In this document: positions 1-12,853 of the stretch, piece after piece | Numbering within the stretch: position 1 is the stretch's first letter | Layout of the letters: every line of letters starts with the position of its first letter | From: Albula goreensis | Taxonomy: Eukaryota > Chordata > Actinopteri > Albuliformes > Albulidae | DNA: 64,000 bases | Assembly: GCA_022829145.1 (NCBI GenBank) | Contig: CM040763.1 | Location: forward strand, 1,461,342-1,525,341 | Reading direction: 5' to 3' | Translations under genes and position numbers: made by a program | Notes under the pieces: generated by a model | What the model was told of the DNA's origin: nothing | Databases searched by the model: none | Seen by the model: only the letters and a program-made list of their open reading frames with translations

Positions 1-566
1 AAGGATGAGTGAGAGACTAATTCAGCCCCCCTGGACTCTAGAGGTAAAACATCTGCCAGAGAAACTTCAGAGCAAAGAAAACAACAGCTGCCTGCGACTG
101 CGTTTCCGTCCTTCCAGTTTGTGAAAAACAAAGCGACAGCTGCAGCACATTTCTGAACCTCGCTCAGCCTCTCATCAGAGACTTTTGTGCTTCAGAGGGA
201 AAACATGGCTGCAGACTCCGCTCCCAGCGCACAGTCTCCGACAAACTGCCCGCGCTGGCCTGAGCCTCCTGCCTTCTGCGTCCTTCACTGGAGCTTTGCA
301 TTCCTACTGGCGTGGCAAAAACACGCCCACACTCTGTTTAGGGCTGTAAAGCTGTTTAATGATTGTGCAGCATGGAAAGCTACAACACACAACATTGTAC
401 ATCACAGCTCTGCCAGGGATGCCCCCTGGAGATACATTCATACCTGGAGAGAGATGAGGAGTCAACAGGTATACAAAGACATTACATAACTGGGCATTAC
501 TGAACACGCATATTCAGATGGAGGAAAGCAGCGACATGAGCCTTAAACTGGGCGAATGAACAGGCC

Positions 567-744
567 TGACACTGAAGTCACAACACTGAATGGAGCGCTC
601 CTGCACACTGCTACACTGAAGTCACAACACTGAATGGAGCGCTCCTGCACACTGCTACACTGAAGTCACAACACTGAATGGAGCGCTCCTGCACACTGCT
701 ACACTGAAGTCACAACACTGAATGGAGCGCTCCTGCACACTGGT
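567..744. repeat. 44-bp minisatellite, about 4 copies
   Basis: Near-perfect head-to-tail copies of a unit containing CACTGAAGTCACAACACTGA and GGAGCGCTCCTGC. The inner GGAGCGCTCC is a palindrome. The array lies in the fbln1 intron downstream of exon 3. The rest of bases 1-1475 shows no recognisable exon. Confidence 0.9.
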
Positions 745-1019
745 ACCACTCTGAGCTTTGGCCCTCACTGACGTGGAGCAGAAATCAGGGTTTCCACCCT
801 ACAATAGCACAGGCAAGATCTGACTGGCATCGCCTCTGCAGTTTGGAAAAGAAGTAAGGGCTTGTCATCGTGAGAATCGGATGAGTTGCGTGTTCACAGC
901 CCCTTCCTCCCCAGTTTGCGGGAAACAGTCACTGAAAGAACTATCTGGAAGGGAGTTCTGGGCTGACTGGGAGCAGTGGTTGCAGAGGTATTTCTCAACC
1001 TGCAGGCCAGTCTGAAAGA

Positions 1020-1425
1020 ACCACTGAGCCTAACCCCAAAACCCCAAAACCCAAAAACCCTAACCTTAGCCATAGACGCACACATGCACCCCTGATTTCA
1101 TGCCAGCATTACCAATACAGCCCTCATCCAGCACACCACCGGCTAGAATTTGCTAATGATTTCAATCTCCAGCTTTAGCTTCCCTTGTGACTGCACAAAA
1201 TATTCCCTGCTGGGAAAATTTTTGATGTTTTTTTTTCCTTTTTTTACAAAATATACATGTCCTGAAACTCACCCTTACCCCTAACACCTAACCCCCTAAC
1301 CCTGAGCCTAACCCCTAACCCCTGGACCCTAACCCCTAACCCTGAGCCTAACCCCCTAACGCCCTGAGTCTAACCCCAACCCCTAACCCTAACGCTACCA
1401 TAACCTAACCCTATCCCCAATAATA
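1020..1425. repeat. Degenerate telomere-like CCCTAA tract
   Basis: Repeated CCTAACCC and CCCTAACCCTGAGCC motifs are dense from about 1262 to 1425, with a shorter patch of CTAACCCCAAAACCCC at about 1028-1070. The tract is imperfect throughout. It is intronic in fbln1, just beyond the exon 3 donor. Confidence 0.8.
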
Positions 1426-1475
1426 AAAAATAACCCCAAAGAAAGAGCGTGAGCGGTGCAGCCACTGGGACTCAC

Positions 1476-1746
1476 CCTGGCAGTGCGCGTCCCGCAGGGG
1501 CTGTTGGAGAGCAACACCTCACACGCTCCATGGTCCTTTGCCATGTTGATGCCATTAGTGCAGGCAGTGTCATCCAGCGCTGCCACACAGCACTGCTCCT
1601 GGGCTATCCTATCAGAGCAGGGGGGCAGGGTCAACATCCAATCAGAAAGGGGGAATCAGGGTCGACATCCAATCAGAGCAGGGCAATCAAGGTTAATGAC
1701 ATCAGAACAAGGTCATAGCAAGAACCTCCCAGCATAGTAAGGCACA

Positions 1747-1807
<61 letters not shown>

Positions 1808-4800
1808 GTGCACATATGCACCCTTAAGACAGGCACACACACTGTGTTGAGATTATCCCTCTCACAGACAAAGGAAGAGAGAACATATCTCAGACCCTGC
1901 TGAAGGGAGAGCCTGACCTGGGAACCCTGCTGTCGAGACCCTCTGGCTTGGGGGGACAGAGTCCCCTTCATTACGGCTGTAGGTATGCAGGTATTTGCCC
2001 CAGGCAGGGGGTGGGGGGCGTGGCGGGGGTGTGCCAGTGATGGAGAGTAACAGGGTCAGGGTCAGAACCTCTCTGAGGAGGCATAAATCTGCATTCAGGG
2101 ATCACAGGTGTGTGTGTGTGTGTGTGTGTGCGTGTATGTATGTGTCTGTGTGTCTGTGTAACACACACACAGCATAATCCTAGGAATTTCCTGGATTTAG
2201 CCATTTTCCCGTCCGCCCGGCACCAACCCTGGTTGTAATTAAAGCACCACTTTGGTTTCAGGTATGAATATGTTTTCCTCTCAATGATAAGCCCAATTAC
2301 AGCTGGCAGCGCTGCCCCTGCTATTAGCATAACTGCTACTGCTGGGACAAAACTGCTCTCCGCCGCACTGGGATGACTGATGGTATGGTGAAATCACCCC
2401 ATACCAGAGCCCAGCTCCATATAATTGCACAAGGTAAGGGTGGAGAGAGGGAGAGAGAGCGGGAGGGAGGGGGAGACAGAGAGAGGGAGAGAGGTAAAGA
2501 AATGCCTGTACCTGCAGGTAGTCGACTCTGAGATGAGGGGAAGGGAGGAACACTCTTGCCTCTGAAGACCTCGTTCACGGCCATCTTTACAGCACTCCTC
2601 CAGGGTCACAGGCTCTATGGCTGCAGAGAGAATCAGACACACGTTACAGCGCCCCTATGGCAGCAGAGAGGATTACACACACCTAACAGCGCCCCCTATG
2701 GCTGCAGAGAGAATCAGACACATGTTACAGCGCCCCCTACGAGCTGCAGAGAGGATTACACACACCTAATAGCGCCTCCTATGGCTGCAGTGAGAAACAG
2801 ACACACATTACAGCGCCCCCTATGGGAGCAGAGAGGAATAAACGCACACACACTCTCACAAACATCAGACTGTACTATGAATGCTGAAACACATTACAAA
2901 CAAAAACACACAACTCTATCACTGCAGGATTTAACTACATTATAATTATACATACTTAATATTTATGCATAATAGGTTTTATTTCTGCATAGTGGTTAAC
3001 AAACTGAATCTATTGGGTGACCAGTTGCTACTCTATTTAAAAGTATCCTTAGGTGACCAACCAAAATTCTGCTTGACCTCATTTTTGCATGGCCAGATGA
3101 TATATTGTTTAAACAAAGCATCAGGTGATCACTCTGTGTCGAGACAGCACAAGGGCAGGTACACAAGACGGGTCATGTCTAAACTGCAGGATCTAGAAAT
3201 TGCCATTATAACTCTAATTCAAACAAGAATTATTACCCAAGCCTGAAGCAACTTTACTGGGTGCCCTATCACATTAATTCCAGCAAAAACAGGATACCAA
3301 CAGGTCCGGTCGTGAGCTGCGGAGCTGAACGTTATTATTAATTTTATTTAACCCATCTCACGTTAGCAGCTGTGGCTTCTTCCTGCCCTGGTGCATTATG
3401 GGAGCGCTGGCATGCATCCACTCCACTCGCACATTTGAGTGATCATTTGCAATTATGCTTCTGTCAAAGGCCAGAGAGACAGTATTCCCAGCTTCAAACC
3501 AACTATGCGTGGAACTTAAGACTTCTGTGCATTTTCTGGCACGACAGCGTTCAGTTACCTTTATCCTACTAATCGCACAGAGGATTCAAAACAGGTGTTC
3601 TTTTCTGACTTTTCTGTCTAAACTCACGGCACAGTGATTAAATAGGCTGTATGGTATTGATTGCCCAAAATAGGTAGGCTGCATTAGATTTTTACTATAA
3701 CTGTGGTGGAGCAAAAACTCTCTTTCATAGCAGCATGAAATATTGGCGTTGCAGCTACGTACCTGTCACCTTCCACTTGTGAGGTGTTGAGGCTGCACAG
3801 ATTTGAAATTAACACGGCACAATGTACTGATGGTATTGCAGTCTATCCTGATGTTAACTTACGCTGGTCGCCTGCCATGAGTGTGAACATTTGAAACAGA
3901 TCAACAAGAGGTGATTATACACATGCTTGTATAAATATGAAGATACGTCATGACTGGATAAATACCAGGGAGATGAGAGAGATTTTCTTCTGCTGCGTAT
4001 TGAACGGAGTGTGTTTGCACACTTGGGGATTACAGCAGCTGAAAGAATGCTTGCTATGCAGTTTCTGTATTTCACAAACGAGCAGGCTGTAGCACCCACA
4101 CATACAGTTTCATACAATTCCCTCTGAGACCAGCACCAGCTGTATATCTTCCATGAGATCTTAATGGCCAGACAGCCAGAAAACATGTCTGTACCACTGG
4201 GGGAAACCCCTTTCTCTAGGTAATCTGAATGGTGGTTTTTTAATGGCCACACTGAGTCATAATAAACTGCAGCTAAAGACACTACGTCTGACCTGTTAAG
4301 AGTTATTATCACATAGTGCACTCCTCTAGTCTGCACTGGGTCTTTAGTCTTCTCTTTGCACAAGACAGAAGACCGCCCCCTACTGGCCATACAGTGTGAC
4401 TCATAGCAACCACAGGTCTCTCCCCCCCGACCCCCTCCTCCCAGGGGGACTGACTCACAGTCTGCTCTCCACCGCAGACTGAAAACATGTCTGTTTACAC
4501 CACATCAAAGTTCAACAAATCCTCAACTCCAAGCATTTCTTCCAGGTTGACTGAACGCACCATTACATGCCGAAATCAACATGCTGATTTTTGTTTACTT
4601 TTCTTTTATGCAATTTTTTTTTAAGTAACCCTGAATTCTAGAATCTTCTAAAAGGCCTAAATGCAAAAATGTGAACAACAATCTGCCTTCCGTGTGTAAC
4701 CCAGGGACAGCTTCCCACTTCAGAGCCTCCTTCTTGCTCTTTACATTTTTGGACTGGGAGGATTTTCGGAGAAGTCTGGAGGGTACATGTGTTCAACATG

Positions 4801-7800
4801 TCTGTCATTAATAACACATGAGGTTAAGATTCTTTAAGTCAGGAATGGGAGCACTTCACCATGGATCATGGGACTTTCTAGACACAGGAAATGGTCATAT
4901 GTGAGATCTGCAGGAATCTAAAGACAACATAGGCCTAAAATAAAACATCTGAGATGTGGATTTAAGAAATCTGAATTAGATTATGATATATTTTGAAACT
5001 GCTGTATTGGGTTGCAAGGCTAAATGACAACAGATTCACAATTAAAAATCCCTAAAAAAGCATGATTATGAAAAAAAAAAAATATATATATATATATACA
5101 TATATATATTCCATTACTGCAGAGTGGGGGAAAAAAGGCAGACTTGGGACAGCCAAGTGTCGAAAGATGGGCGTGGCCTCCAGGCCTGGTCTGATCTTAT
5201 CTGGAACATCTGAGGGGAGTAACACGAAGCAGGTCTGCGGCCCGCAGACACAGTGACTCAAGTCTGGGGTACCCACCCTCAACATCAGCCCGCCCTTTCG
5301 TGAACCATTCAAGACGAGATAAGGAAGAGACATAACTCTTCTTTTCTATGGAGGAAGGTGAGCGCACGAGGGGTTTCACAGCATAAAAGTAATGGCGAAG
5401 AAACTGTGCGCAGTCAGGGCTGAGTTCACAAATGTCCCAGCGTGGTCTCATGTTCGTCCATCAAGTCCAAGGCCAGGCCACGCCACATTCCAGCAAGACA
5501 GCTGACTTTTGCTAACAAATCCCTGTAGCATAGACAATTCATTTGAATTTGTATGTTTTTAGTTAAACGGACTAAAATAATAACTATACAGGCCACAGTT
5601 ACTGCCCATTTAAAACCCAGTTTTTTGGAAGTCCGGAAAGATGACAGATATTGAAAAGAGCCTATTAACACAGCATGACGAGCACGCAGGCCCCTCCTCT
5701 TAATCACACATGGTGATTCAGTGTAGGCTAACACTGCAGTTTGGAGGAGGACATGTTCTCTGCCTGAGACAATTGAAACAGCAGAATTAAAAATGAATGC
5801 TGTGTATCGGTTAAATACTCAGTTTAGCCATAACTAAAAACACCAGGGTTACATGGAAAAATCATTAAAAAAAAAAAAAAACACATAAAATGTGGATTAC
5901 ACCTTTTTCCCACTGAGTAATACAATCATGGACGGGGTTTTGCAAGAAACTGGAACAGAAAAAGAATAAAATAATAAATATAATAGTTAAAATTAGCAGT
6001 GTACTGGAACGGTGTAAACGGTATAAATGGTGCGGTATGTCCTGCACACTAGCGGTATGTTCCCCCTGCCAGACGGGTGGTGAAAAAAATTAGAAAAGGG
6101 CGTTTCAAAAAAATATTTTGAATTTATGACCGAGGCACTTTCACACCCAGAACTAAAATGGCAGTGGTGGCTACGCCCACTGGTCCTGGACCCCCCTCAG
6201 TCTGAATGCTGATATAAGCCAAGAATGAGAGAGAGATGGCTGAAAATAAATTTGTCAGCTATCTGGGAAAAGTTGGGTCATATGACCAACCTTCCGGACT
6301 TACTTCCTCTGCAAAACTTCACAGCGAGTGACTCTCCCCACTTTACCTGTGCGGAGTGAGTGACTCTCCCCACTTTACCTGTGCGGAGTGAGTGACTCTC
6401 CCCACTTTACCTGTGTGGAGCGAGTGACTCTCCCCACTTTACCTGTGTGGAGTGAGTGACTCTCCCCACTTTACCTGTGTGGAGCGAGTGACTCTCCCCA
6501 CTTTACCTGTGTGGGCTGGTCCCTCATGCACTCAGAGCAGGGCTGCACTGCTCAAAAAAGTCCCTGCTAACATAACAGGCCCAGCTCAAACATTCCCAGA
6601 CTCATACATAAACTCATCCTGTTAAGTCACGTTTCAGCAGCACCCAGGTGAGAACGGACAGGTAATCCTTCCGTCAGCAGGGCTTCGCCTGTGGGAACCT
6701 TCCCCCATTAAAACTGGAAGTTCCCATCCAAAGCAGTGTTCTGCTTTTTCCGCAGAGTTTTTTTTCCCCACCCGGGCGGATCCTGCTGGATTTGTCTGCT
6801 CATTGCTGTTCATACACCTCTCCAAACTCACCATTACCTCACCTCCCCATCATGTCTACAAAGTCACAGCAGGTTTCTCACAGCCAGATGTTATATTGAG
6901 TTAGTCCACACACACCTTGGTCATCTGATACACACCTTTCAGAATTTAAAACAGGAGGACAGATTACTTCACATTAGACACAACAGAAATGTGCAGACAT
7001 ACACCCAAGACGAACACAGCACAATCACATAAACTGAAATGAAAATCCTTCCAATGATGAAGGCCACAACCCTGGTTCAAGAAGTGACCTTTTGACTCAG
7101 GATTCCTGGTACCAACCCAGCCAAAGGCCTTCAAGTGTCTGCTCACAACAGGGATTTGATGCAGCTCAAGATTATATTGAGGTTTTGGCTTTTATCCACA
7201 GCGCTGTTCCTTGCATTTACATCTGGTCTGGTATTAGTTTTTGTCCTCATGTCTGGTTTCAAAGAGAGCACCTTATTACAGAATGTGCCAATATCAGATG
7301 TGCCCCCTGCAGTTGCAGGAGCTGGTTTGCACACAAGACTTTTCTGCTGGCATAAATTAAGTGGATCGGTAAGGCTGCTGAGTTTACACGAAGGTAAGCC
7401 GCATCTACAGTTTAACTTGCAGGTTTTCAGCGTGCCTTGTGTGTGTTTACATGTGTCTGCAAGTGAGGATAATCACACTGCACACACAGTCCAGATGCTC
7501 AGGTCACATTTTAATTACAGGAAACATGTTCAGTATGAGGGAAACCAGCTGTCTGAGGAGAAAAACTGACATACACCCCGAACGTAAGTTACACACTGCT
7601 AACGTGCTAACGTTGCGAAGTGAGAACGTTTCTGAGCCATCTCCACTGGTGGGCAGTCCTCCTGCCTAACTTCATCAACCTTTCTGGACCTTTTACAGTT
7701 ACAAATGCATGACCACCAAATCCATGCAGATATAACAATCAGAAACGCTTTTTTCAGAATGTGTCAAATGACACATTTCAGCGCTATATCTGGAGGCTAA

Positions 7801-9555
7801 CCCTGCTGCCCTGCAGGATTGGACTGGCATAGCCCTGCCCTAAACAATAAATGTTCGGTGTTAATGCAACTCAGAGAGCTCATATGAGCCCAACTGGGTG
7901 CACACTAATTCAATCAAAGCAACATCAGCGTTAATTTAACACTGTAACAGAGTGCCAACAAGAGGTTATAGTAAGTAAAATGAGTTCTCTGGTGCTATTC
8001 TTGGGTTCATGAATATTCACAATGGGAGAACAGTCAAGGACAGTCCATGCATCACCAACAGTATTATCCAATGGGAAACTGGAATGTTTTAGTGTCCAAT
8101 GGTAGAGGCACACACGCTCCAACGCAAAGAATCGGAGCCAAGCACATGCTTGACATACAGAATCTACGGCTGGATTCCCTCTTTACTACTATGGGGAGAC
8201 TGGCTTATGGCAGAATGACCTTTGACCCCTGATGCGTCAATGCATGGGCGTCCCCAGGCCTCCAAACGCTCTGATCCAGGGAGGGAGATACATCTGCGCC
8301 AAAGGTATGCTCTATTCCAAGAGGGCATGTGGCTGAAGTTATATCACATATTGCACTTGCAGTTTCTTACCGCATGTTCAGATCAACAGCTGTACCTAAC
8401 ATGATGTCACCTTTGCAGCACCATACGGCTTAGTTTAAAAACTCCTGATACTAAAAAATGATGACAGTGTCTTTAAATAAAAGTTTAATAAAGGTGTAAT
8501 ACTTAGCTGGAACTCTTCCGCTATATAGCGTTAGCTGACTGGTTTATACGGAGGAAATCTTCCCATGTTTAAGAATTAATTTCATATGTATCTTTAAACT
8601 CCATAAAACAGTTAGGCATTGAAATGTTGGTTGATTAATATGACGGATGGATTGACAAATCGCTGTAGCCCTTGTCCGAACCCTGGCACGCTTCCAGGCA
8701 CGTGGAGCCAAGGTTCCCTCTCCATGCCCAGCCCCGCGAGCTGCTCAAACAAACGGGCCGGTTAACCTCATCCACAGTTTACACAGCGCAAGCACGCACA
8801 CACACGCACACACACACACCGAACAACGCCAAGAAAAACAGAAATACAGAAATGTCCAATTCGCTTGCACTTGGCATGTGGCTCACGTGAGGATACACAG
8901 ATAGACACATTTCACATGAGTACAGCATACGAAAATACATTTAAATCCGTGCATTATTATATATTTACATTAAAAAAAACTGTTTGGAGAAAAGACATAC
9001 GGCGATACAGTTGAGTTCCATGCTGACAATTATCTAGTCGGCGTCACAAGTCCTCATGAAAGTTCAAAACCACATGCAGTAGGGATCAAAGGCTGAGAAA
9101 CCGTCCTGCCACATTCCAAATGCCAGCACGCACTGTAACGTGTTAAAACAAACCTGACTCCGTTCATCTTACGGTTGGTTTTTCACATCCCAGCTACGTT
9201 ATACATGTATATGCTTAATATCTCTTAGTAAATAGCTGTCAGTAAATAGCTATATACCTGCTGTTAAATACCAATAACTTCACATTTTTTCCAGCATTCT
9301 GTTCCAAATTCTGTCACGACTACATAGGTATCAAATGTCCGTGAGCCCGTAAGCTGCCTCGTTTAAGTATTTTTGAAGTAGCACTTGAATGTATCATTAT
9401 AGCGGTAGCAAATGCAAGAGTAGTTAAATGTAGGTTCATACAAACGACGCTTTTCGAATGCATTTTACGTGCAAGCGGAGTGAGGAGGTTATTTACTTAC
9501 GCTGCCCCGTGAGGAAGCCGAATAAAGCTAAAATAATCACTATAGAGGGTCCCAT
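1476..9555 (-). CDS. fbln1: Fibulin-1, first three coding exons (gene continues beyond the left edge)
   Basis: Secreted extracellular-matrix glycoprotein that binds fibronectin, laminin and elastic fibres. Coding exons on the minus strand: 9501-9555, 2512-2620 and 1476-1608, with all junctions GT-AG and phases matching (55+109+133 nt = 99 codons). Exon 1 encodes a short signal peptide (MGPSIVIILALFGFLTGQ). Exon 2 carries the first anaphylatoxin-like segment (EECCKDGRERG...STTCR) and exon 3 the next (IAQEQCCVAALDDTAC). The CC pairs and exon breaks agree with vertebrate fibulin-1, in which the anaphylatoxin repeats precede the EGF-like repeats. Fibulin-2 has a long extra N-terminal region that is absent here. 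The next Cys-rich exon was not found in bases 1-1475, so the rest lies outside the window. Intron 1 is nearly 6.9 kb. The start is the only ATG in frame with the signal peptide. Family call is strong; the 5' UTR is not delimited. Confidence 0.87.
1748..1804. repeat. (CA)n microsatellite
   Basis: Uninterrupted CA dinucleotides of about 57 bp in fbln1 intron 2. Confidence 0.97.
2108..2170. repeat. (TG)n microsatellite, interrupted
   Basis: TG run with CG/TA interruptions followed by a short CA run, in fbln1 intron 2. Confidence 0.93.
2614..2850. repeat. About 40-bp minisatellite copying the fbln1 exon 2 acceptor
   Basis: Six copies of a unit with CTATGGCTGCAGAGAG followed by alternating AATCAGACACA or GATTACACACA and then TACAGCGCCCC. 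The first copy overlaps the minus-strand splice acceptor of fbln1 exon 2 (CTCTCTGCAG|CCATAG at 2620). Four of the six copies keep CTGCAG. Alternating subtypes suggest a two-unit higher-order period. Confidence 0.88.
2900..6300. other. fbln1 intron 1, distal part: no gene recognised
   Basis: AT-rich single-copy-looking sequence. It includes an open minus-strand frame of 178 codons (3854-4390) with no recognisable domain, a short (AT)n run at about 5072-5111, and A-rich runs near 5866. Nothing resembles an exon of a known family. Confidence 0.6.
6325..6512. repeat. 32-bp minisatellite, about 6 copies
   Basis: Head-to-tail unit GAGTGACTCTCCCCACTT plus TACCTGTGYGGAG, differing only at one or two sites per copy. 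Each unit carries TACCTG, which is CAGGTA on the minus (sense) strand, a donor-like motif. It lies in fbln1 intron 1. Confidence 0.92.
6520..9480. other. fbln1 intron 1, proximal part: no gene recognised
   Basis: No exon, RNA gene or transposon could be supported. A short CA-rich patch occurs at 8791-8820. Open frames here are short and have no family features. Confidence 0.55.
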
Positions 9556-9800
9556 TGAGATAAAAAAAATACTTTAAAAAAAAGTTAAAAGATGTGATGT
9601 TTCGAAGAGTAGTTTTTGCACTTGTATCCGATTCAGTATCTGCCCTTAAAAGCTGTGTCTTCCTCTCCACGCCGAAGGTGAAGTGGAGAGAGAGACAGAG
9701 TGGCAGGAGAAGGACCGTCTCGCACGGAGACTCTAATTATTCTGGCTTGCCCAGCACTCTCCGGGGGGCGGGCGGGGGCGATCGTAAAATGCGCACAAAA
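9556..9800 (-). promoter_or_regulatory. Probable fbln1 5' UTR and proximal promoter
   Basis: Lies directly upstream of the fbln1 start on the minus strand. It contains a GC-box-like G-rich run (about 9760-9783) in otherwise AT-rich flanks and several CpGs around 9670-9790. No convincing TATA box was seen. The transcription start cannot be placed from sequence alone. Confidence 0.4.
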
Positions 9801-11474
9801 GTTGGTGCCTTTAGTTCAATGATCCAGACAGATTTTTGAATGTACTATTTAACGGTTATACAATGTTATTACGTGAACGCCAAAACATGACGCACTGTAA
9901 TTTTGTACCAACCCATTTCTCACATATTTGCCTGCATACATTCTCATTTATCTTGCCTGTGTAAACAATGTCAATTTTGTTGATAGAATGTGTAGTTAAT
10001 GTCAATTATATGAGAGACATTACCACATATCTGAAATAATTAGGTTTATATATGCGATGGTAAAATTATGTATAAAAAGGTTTCCTTGAAATATGTAGGC
10101 TAAATTTGTGGATTGTTGATGCAGTATCACAAAATGTATCGACTATTTAACTGTTAAATTAGTCGTTTATTAATTTGATGATGAAATTACTGTTATAGCC
10201 ATTCCCCTGGACTGTCTTGGTGTGTGCACGTGTTTGTAGCCTATATGTTGATGTTTGTATGCATACATACACCATCACAAGCAGATTCCACATTTCATGT
10301 CCGGCATCTTGTTACATTTTGACCATTCTCTCTCTGCTTCACTGAGCCCAATGTTTGCTGGAAACGCAGAGTTCAGCACAGACCACATTCCACCACATGT
10401 GACACAATCATTGGAAGGTTTCCTAGAAGACTGAAGCCTTGAGCTACCGTAGACGATGACAGGAGACAGGTCCGCTCGAAGCACTTCAGGACCGCTGCAA
10501 ACTGCGAACTAGCGGGCCAGGGAAGAGGTGGGCCCGCATACCTGCGAAACACTGCGCCTATTGTGCAAAGGGAGACCCATTACAGCACTTTCTCTCACGG
10601 ATGTATTGGTTTTTTTTTCTTTATAAACGCTTGCGCAATACTCATTTACCGGCAGCGTTCTCAAGCCTAAACGCCCAGTCTCACACCAGGAGTATTTATT
10701 TTCTCGGGAAGTATTCTCTTCGGACATTATCTAGACTCCTTTTCCATAGGTTTTAATGCTTTGTTAAACTGTCCGTCTTACAAAGAAAGACAATAGATCC
10801 GCATTGGATGCAGTCTTAACTTCTATATAGGGACACAATTAAAGCTTCAGTATCCAAAAAAAAAAAAAACAGGCAAATATCAGTTCCAAAGTCGTTCGGC
10901 AGTTGGAAGGTTGTTCGTCGGTGCAAAAACAACACCTGGAAGGTGCTCCCTGACATGGCTGACAAATGTTTGGTTCATATATGACTCCAGGTTTGTATTT
11001 TAAGTAAAAATCCACACACTTGCACACGAGACCAAAAACCAGACGAGAGAAAATATGAGAAAGACGGAGCTTTTCATTTTTTTCTCTGCAGTTTCAATCA
11101 GTTCTCTGGATCTGGGTAAGAGCGACAGCGCCAGCAGAAAATGTCCTTCTAATTAGAGCCATATGTTCACGAAACAGAGCCGCGTCACGGAACCAGCCTT
11201 CTGCCACAAAAGCAGAGCGGCATGGATCAACTCCCAATACTGAGTGCGTAAAGGTTAAACCAGGTTTACTGTTTTTATTTTATGGCCAGATTTTCTTTCC
11301 ATTTATGACCGTCAATACGTACATATAGTTGAGTATCTGCAAGAAAATAATTTTGTCTCTGAAAATTACACTACACTCTTCCTGACGTCCTCTGAGATCG
11401 CCTTCCCTCTCGGCATGGTTCACCTGTATGGGTACGCTTCGGTAAGACTAAACTAACCTGGTTTCTTCTTTTAT

Positions 11475-11820
11475 AACCAGTGCTGCCCAAACTCTTTCCT
11501 AAAGATCTCTCATTTGATCGGTCTGTTTGATTGGGTAGTTAAGCACCCATTTATGTTCCACCTGATTCTACCATCTGCTTCATTTAAACGATGCAGCTTG
11601 GGGTTCACGTACTTCTGCATCTACTCTAATTCCTTTTTTAATTAGTTTATTGACTACTCGCACGATTCCCTCTAAACAAGTGTATGGAATTGATAAATAC
11701 ACACCTGTTATTCCATGTAAAATGACTGGTGCTGATTAAATAAGAAAATCATGGAAAAACAAAACAGAACTCGAAATTGCTCAAGGGGTTCACATACTTT
11801 CAAGCAGTACTGTAGTTTTT
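11475..11820. mobile_element. Possible non-autonomous Tc1/mariner-like relic
   Basis: The right end GGGGTTCACATACTTTCAAG followed by CAGTACTGTAG resembles terminal sequences of fish Tc1/mariner-derived short elements, and a related GGGGTTCACGTACTT lies at about 11600. No transposase frame is seen and the left end is not clearly matched. This is recognition of a motif, not an alignment. Confidence 0.35.
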
Positions 11821-11849
11821 CTGCAAGAATAAAAAATAAAAATAATAAC

Positions 11850-11895
11850 CTGAGCTGGTGGCTTTGGGTAGAGCATCTGCTAAATATAACCAGCC
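11850..11895 (+). mobile_element. SINE tail fragment
   Basis: The string GGGTAGAGCATCTGCTAAAT resembles the GGATAAGAGCGTCTGCTAAATG tail shared by many fish SINEs. No head was identified nearby. Confidence 0.4.
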
Positions 11896-12689
11896 AGTGG
11901 GTGCATCAGGGTCAAAGGTCAAACACTGTAATGCACAGGGTGGGGGGTGGAAATGACAACCACATTGTGCCTTCTATCTCCACATAATCAAAGGGAGAGC
12001 GGCCTCACTGTCTGCTAATCTTGTCCTCTCTCTGCAGAGCAGAGGGCAGCGGGGGCTTTCTGCCATATATGGTTCCTAAAAGATGCCCCCCCACCCCACC
12101 CCTAATGAGGAACAGACAGGCCCTAGCAGTGGCTAACCACTGCTCTGGAAAGATCTAAGGACGTGGTTAACGTGCTCGGCTCTGGCCAGCTAACCCATAC
12201 GGCTATCTCTCCTTCCGCTCCGTCCAGCCCATTAAGCTCTTAACGAGCGAGGGGCAGGGCGGAGGAAACTCTGGTCGCGGGGGTCACTCTCAAACAGCCG
12301 TAATCTTTAGGAATGGTGGGGAGGGGGTCCTTAAAATCCCTTTGAAGCCAGACCCTGGGCCTGCCCCACCATGTCTGTGCCTCTCAGCGGTCAGCAGCGG
12401 TCAGCCACTAACTATGGCAGCAATTCACAGAGAAACATCAAGAGGAGTCCCAAAATACTGCCGCCTTCCTTCCTTCTCCGGCACACAACGAGCTGACCTT
12501 CCTCTCTGCAGCTCTCGCTCGGGCCCGGGTCCCGTTAAAACGCCTGACCACCCACTGGGCTAGTGTCCAATCACAAACATGCACAGCTTTCACTGCTTAT
12601 GTTTTTACTCTTTCATTTCAAGAGCACAGGAAAAAAAAAAAAACAACAAATCACAGAAACAAAAACCAGGACTGGCAATGGGTACACAT

Positions 12690-12761
<72 letters not shown>

Positions 12762-12794
12762 GTGTGTATGTGTATGTGTGTGTGTGTGTGTGTG

Positions 12795-12851
<57 letters not shown>
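12690..12851. repeat. Long (TG)n microsatellite
   Basis: About 160 bp of nearly pure TG with a few TA, GA and TGATG interruptions, giving spurious Cys-Val open frames in all phases. Confidence 0.97.

Positions 12852-12853
<2 letters not shown>

Noticed and set aside
1747-2170. CRISPR-like spaced repeats
   Set aside because: Simple CA/TG runs without unique spacers; the host is a vertebrate, so a CRISPR array is not expected.
3854-4390. 178-codon open frame on the minus strand in fbln1 intron 1
   Set aside because: No recognisable domain, and no splice signals tie it to fbln1. Likely chance in low-stop sequence.
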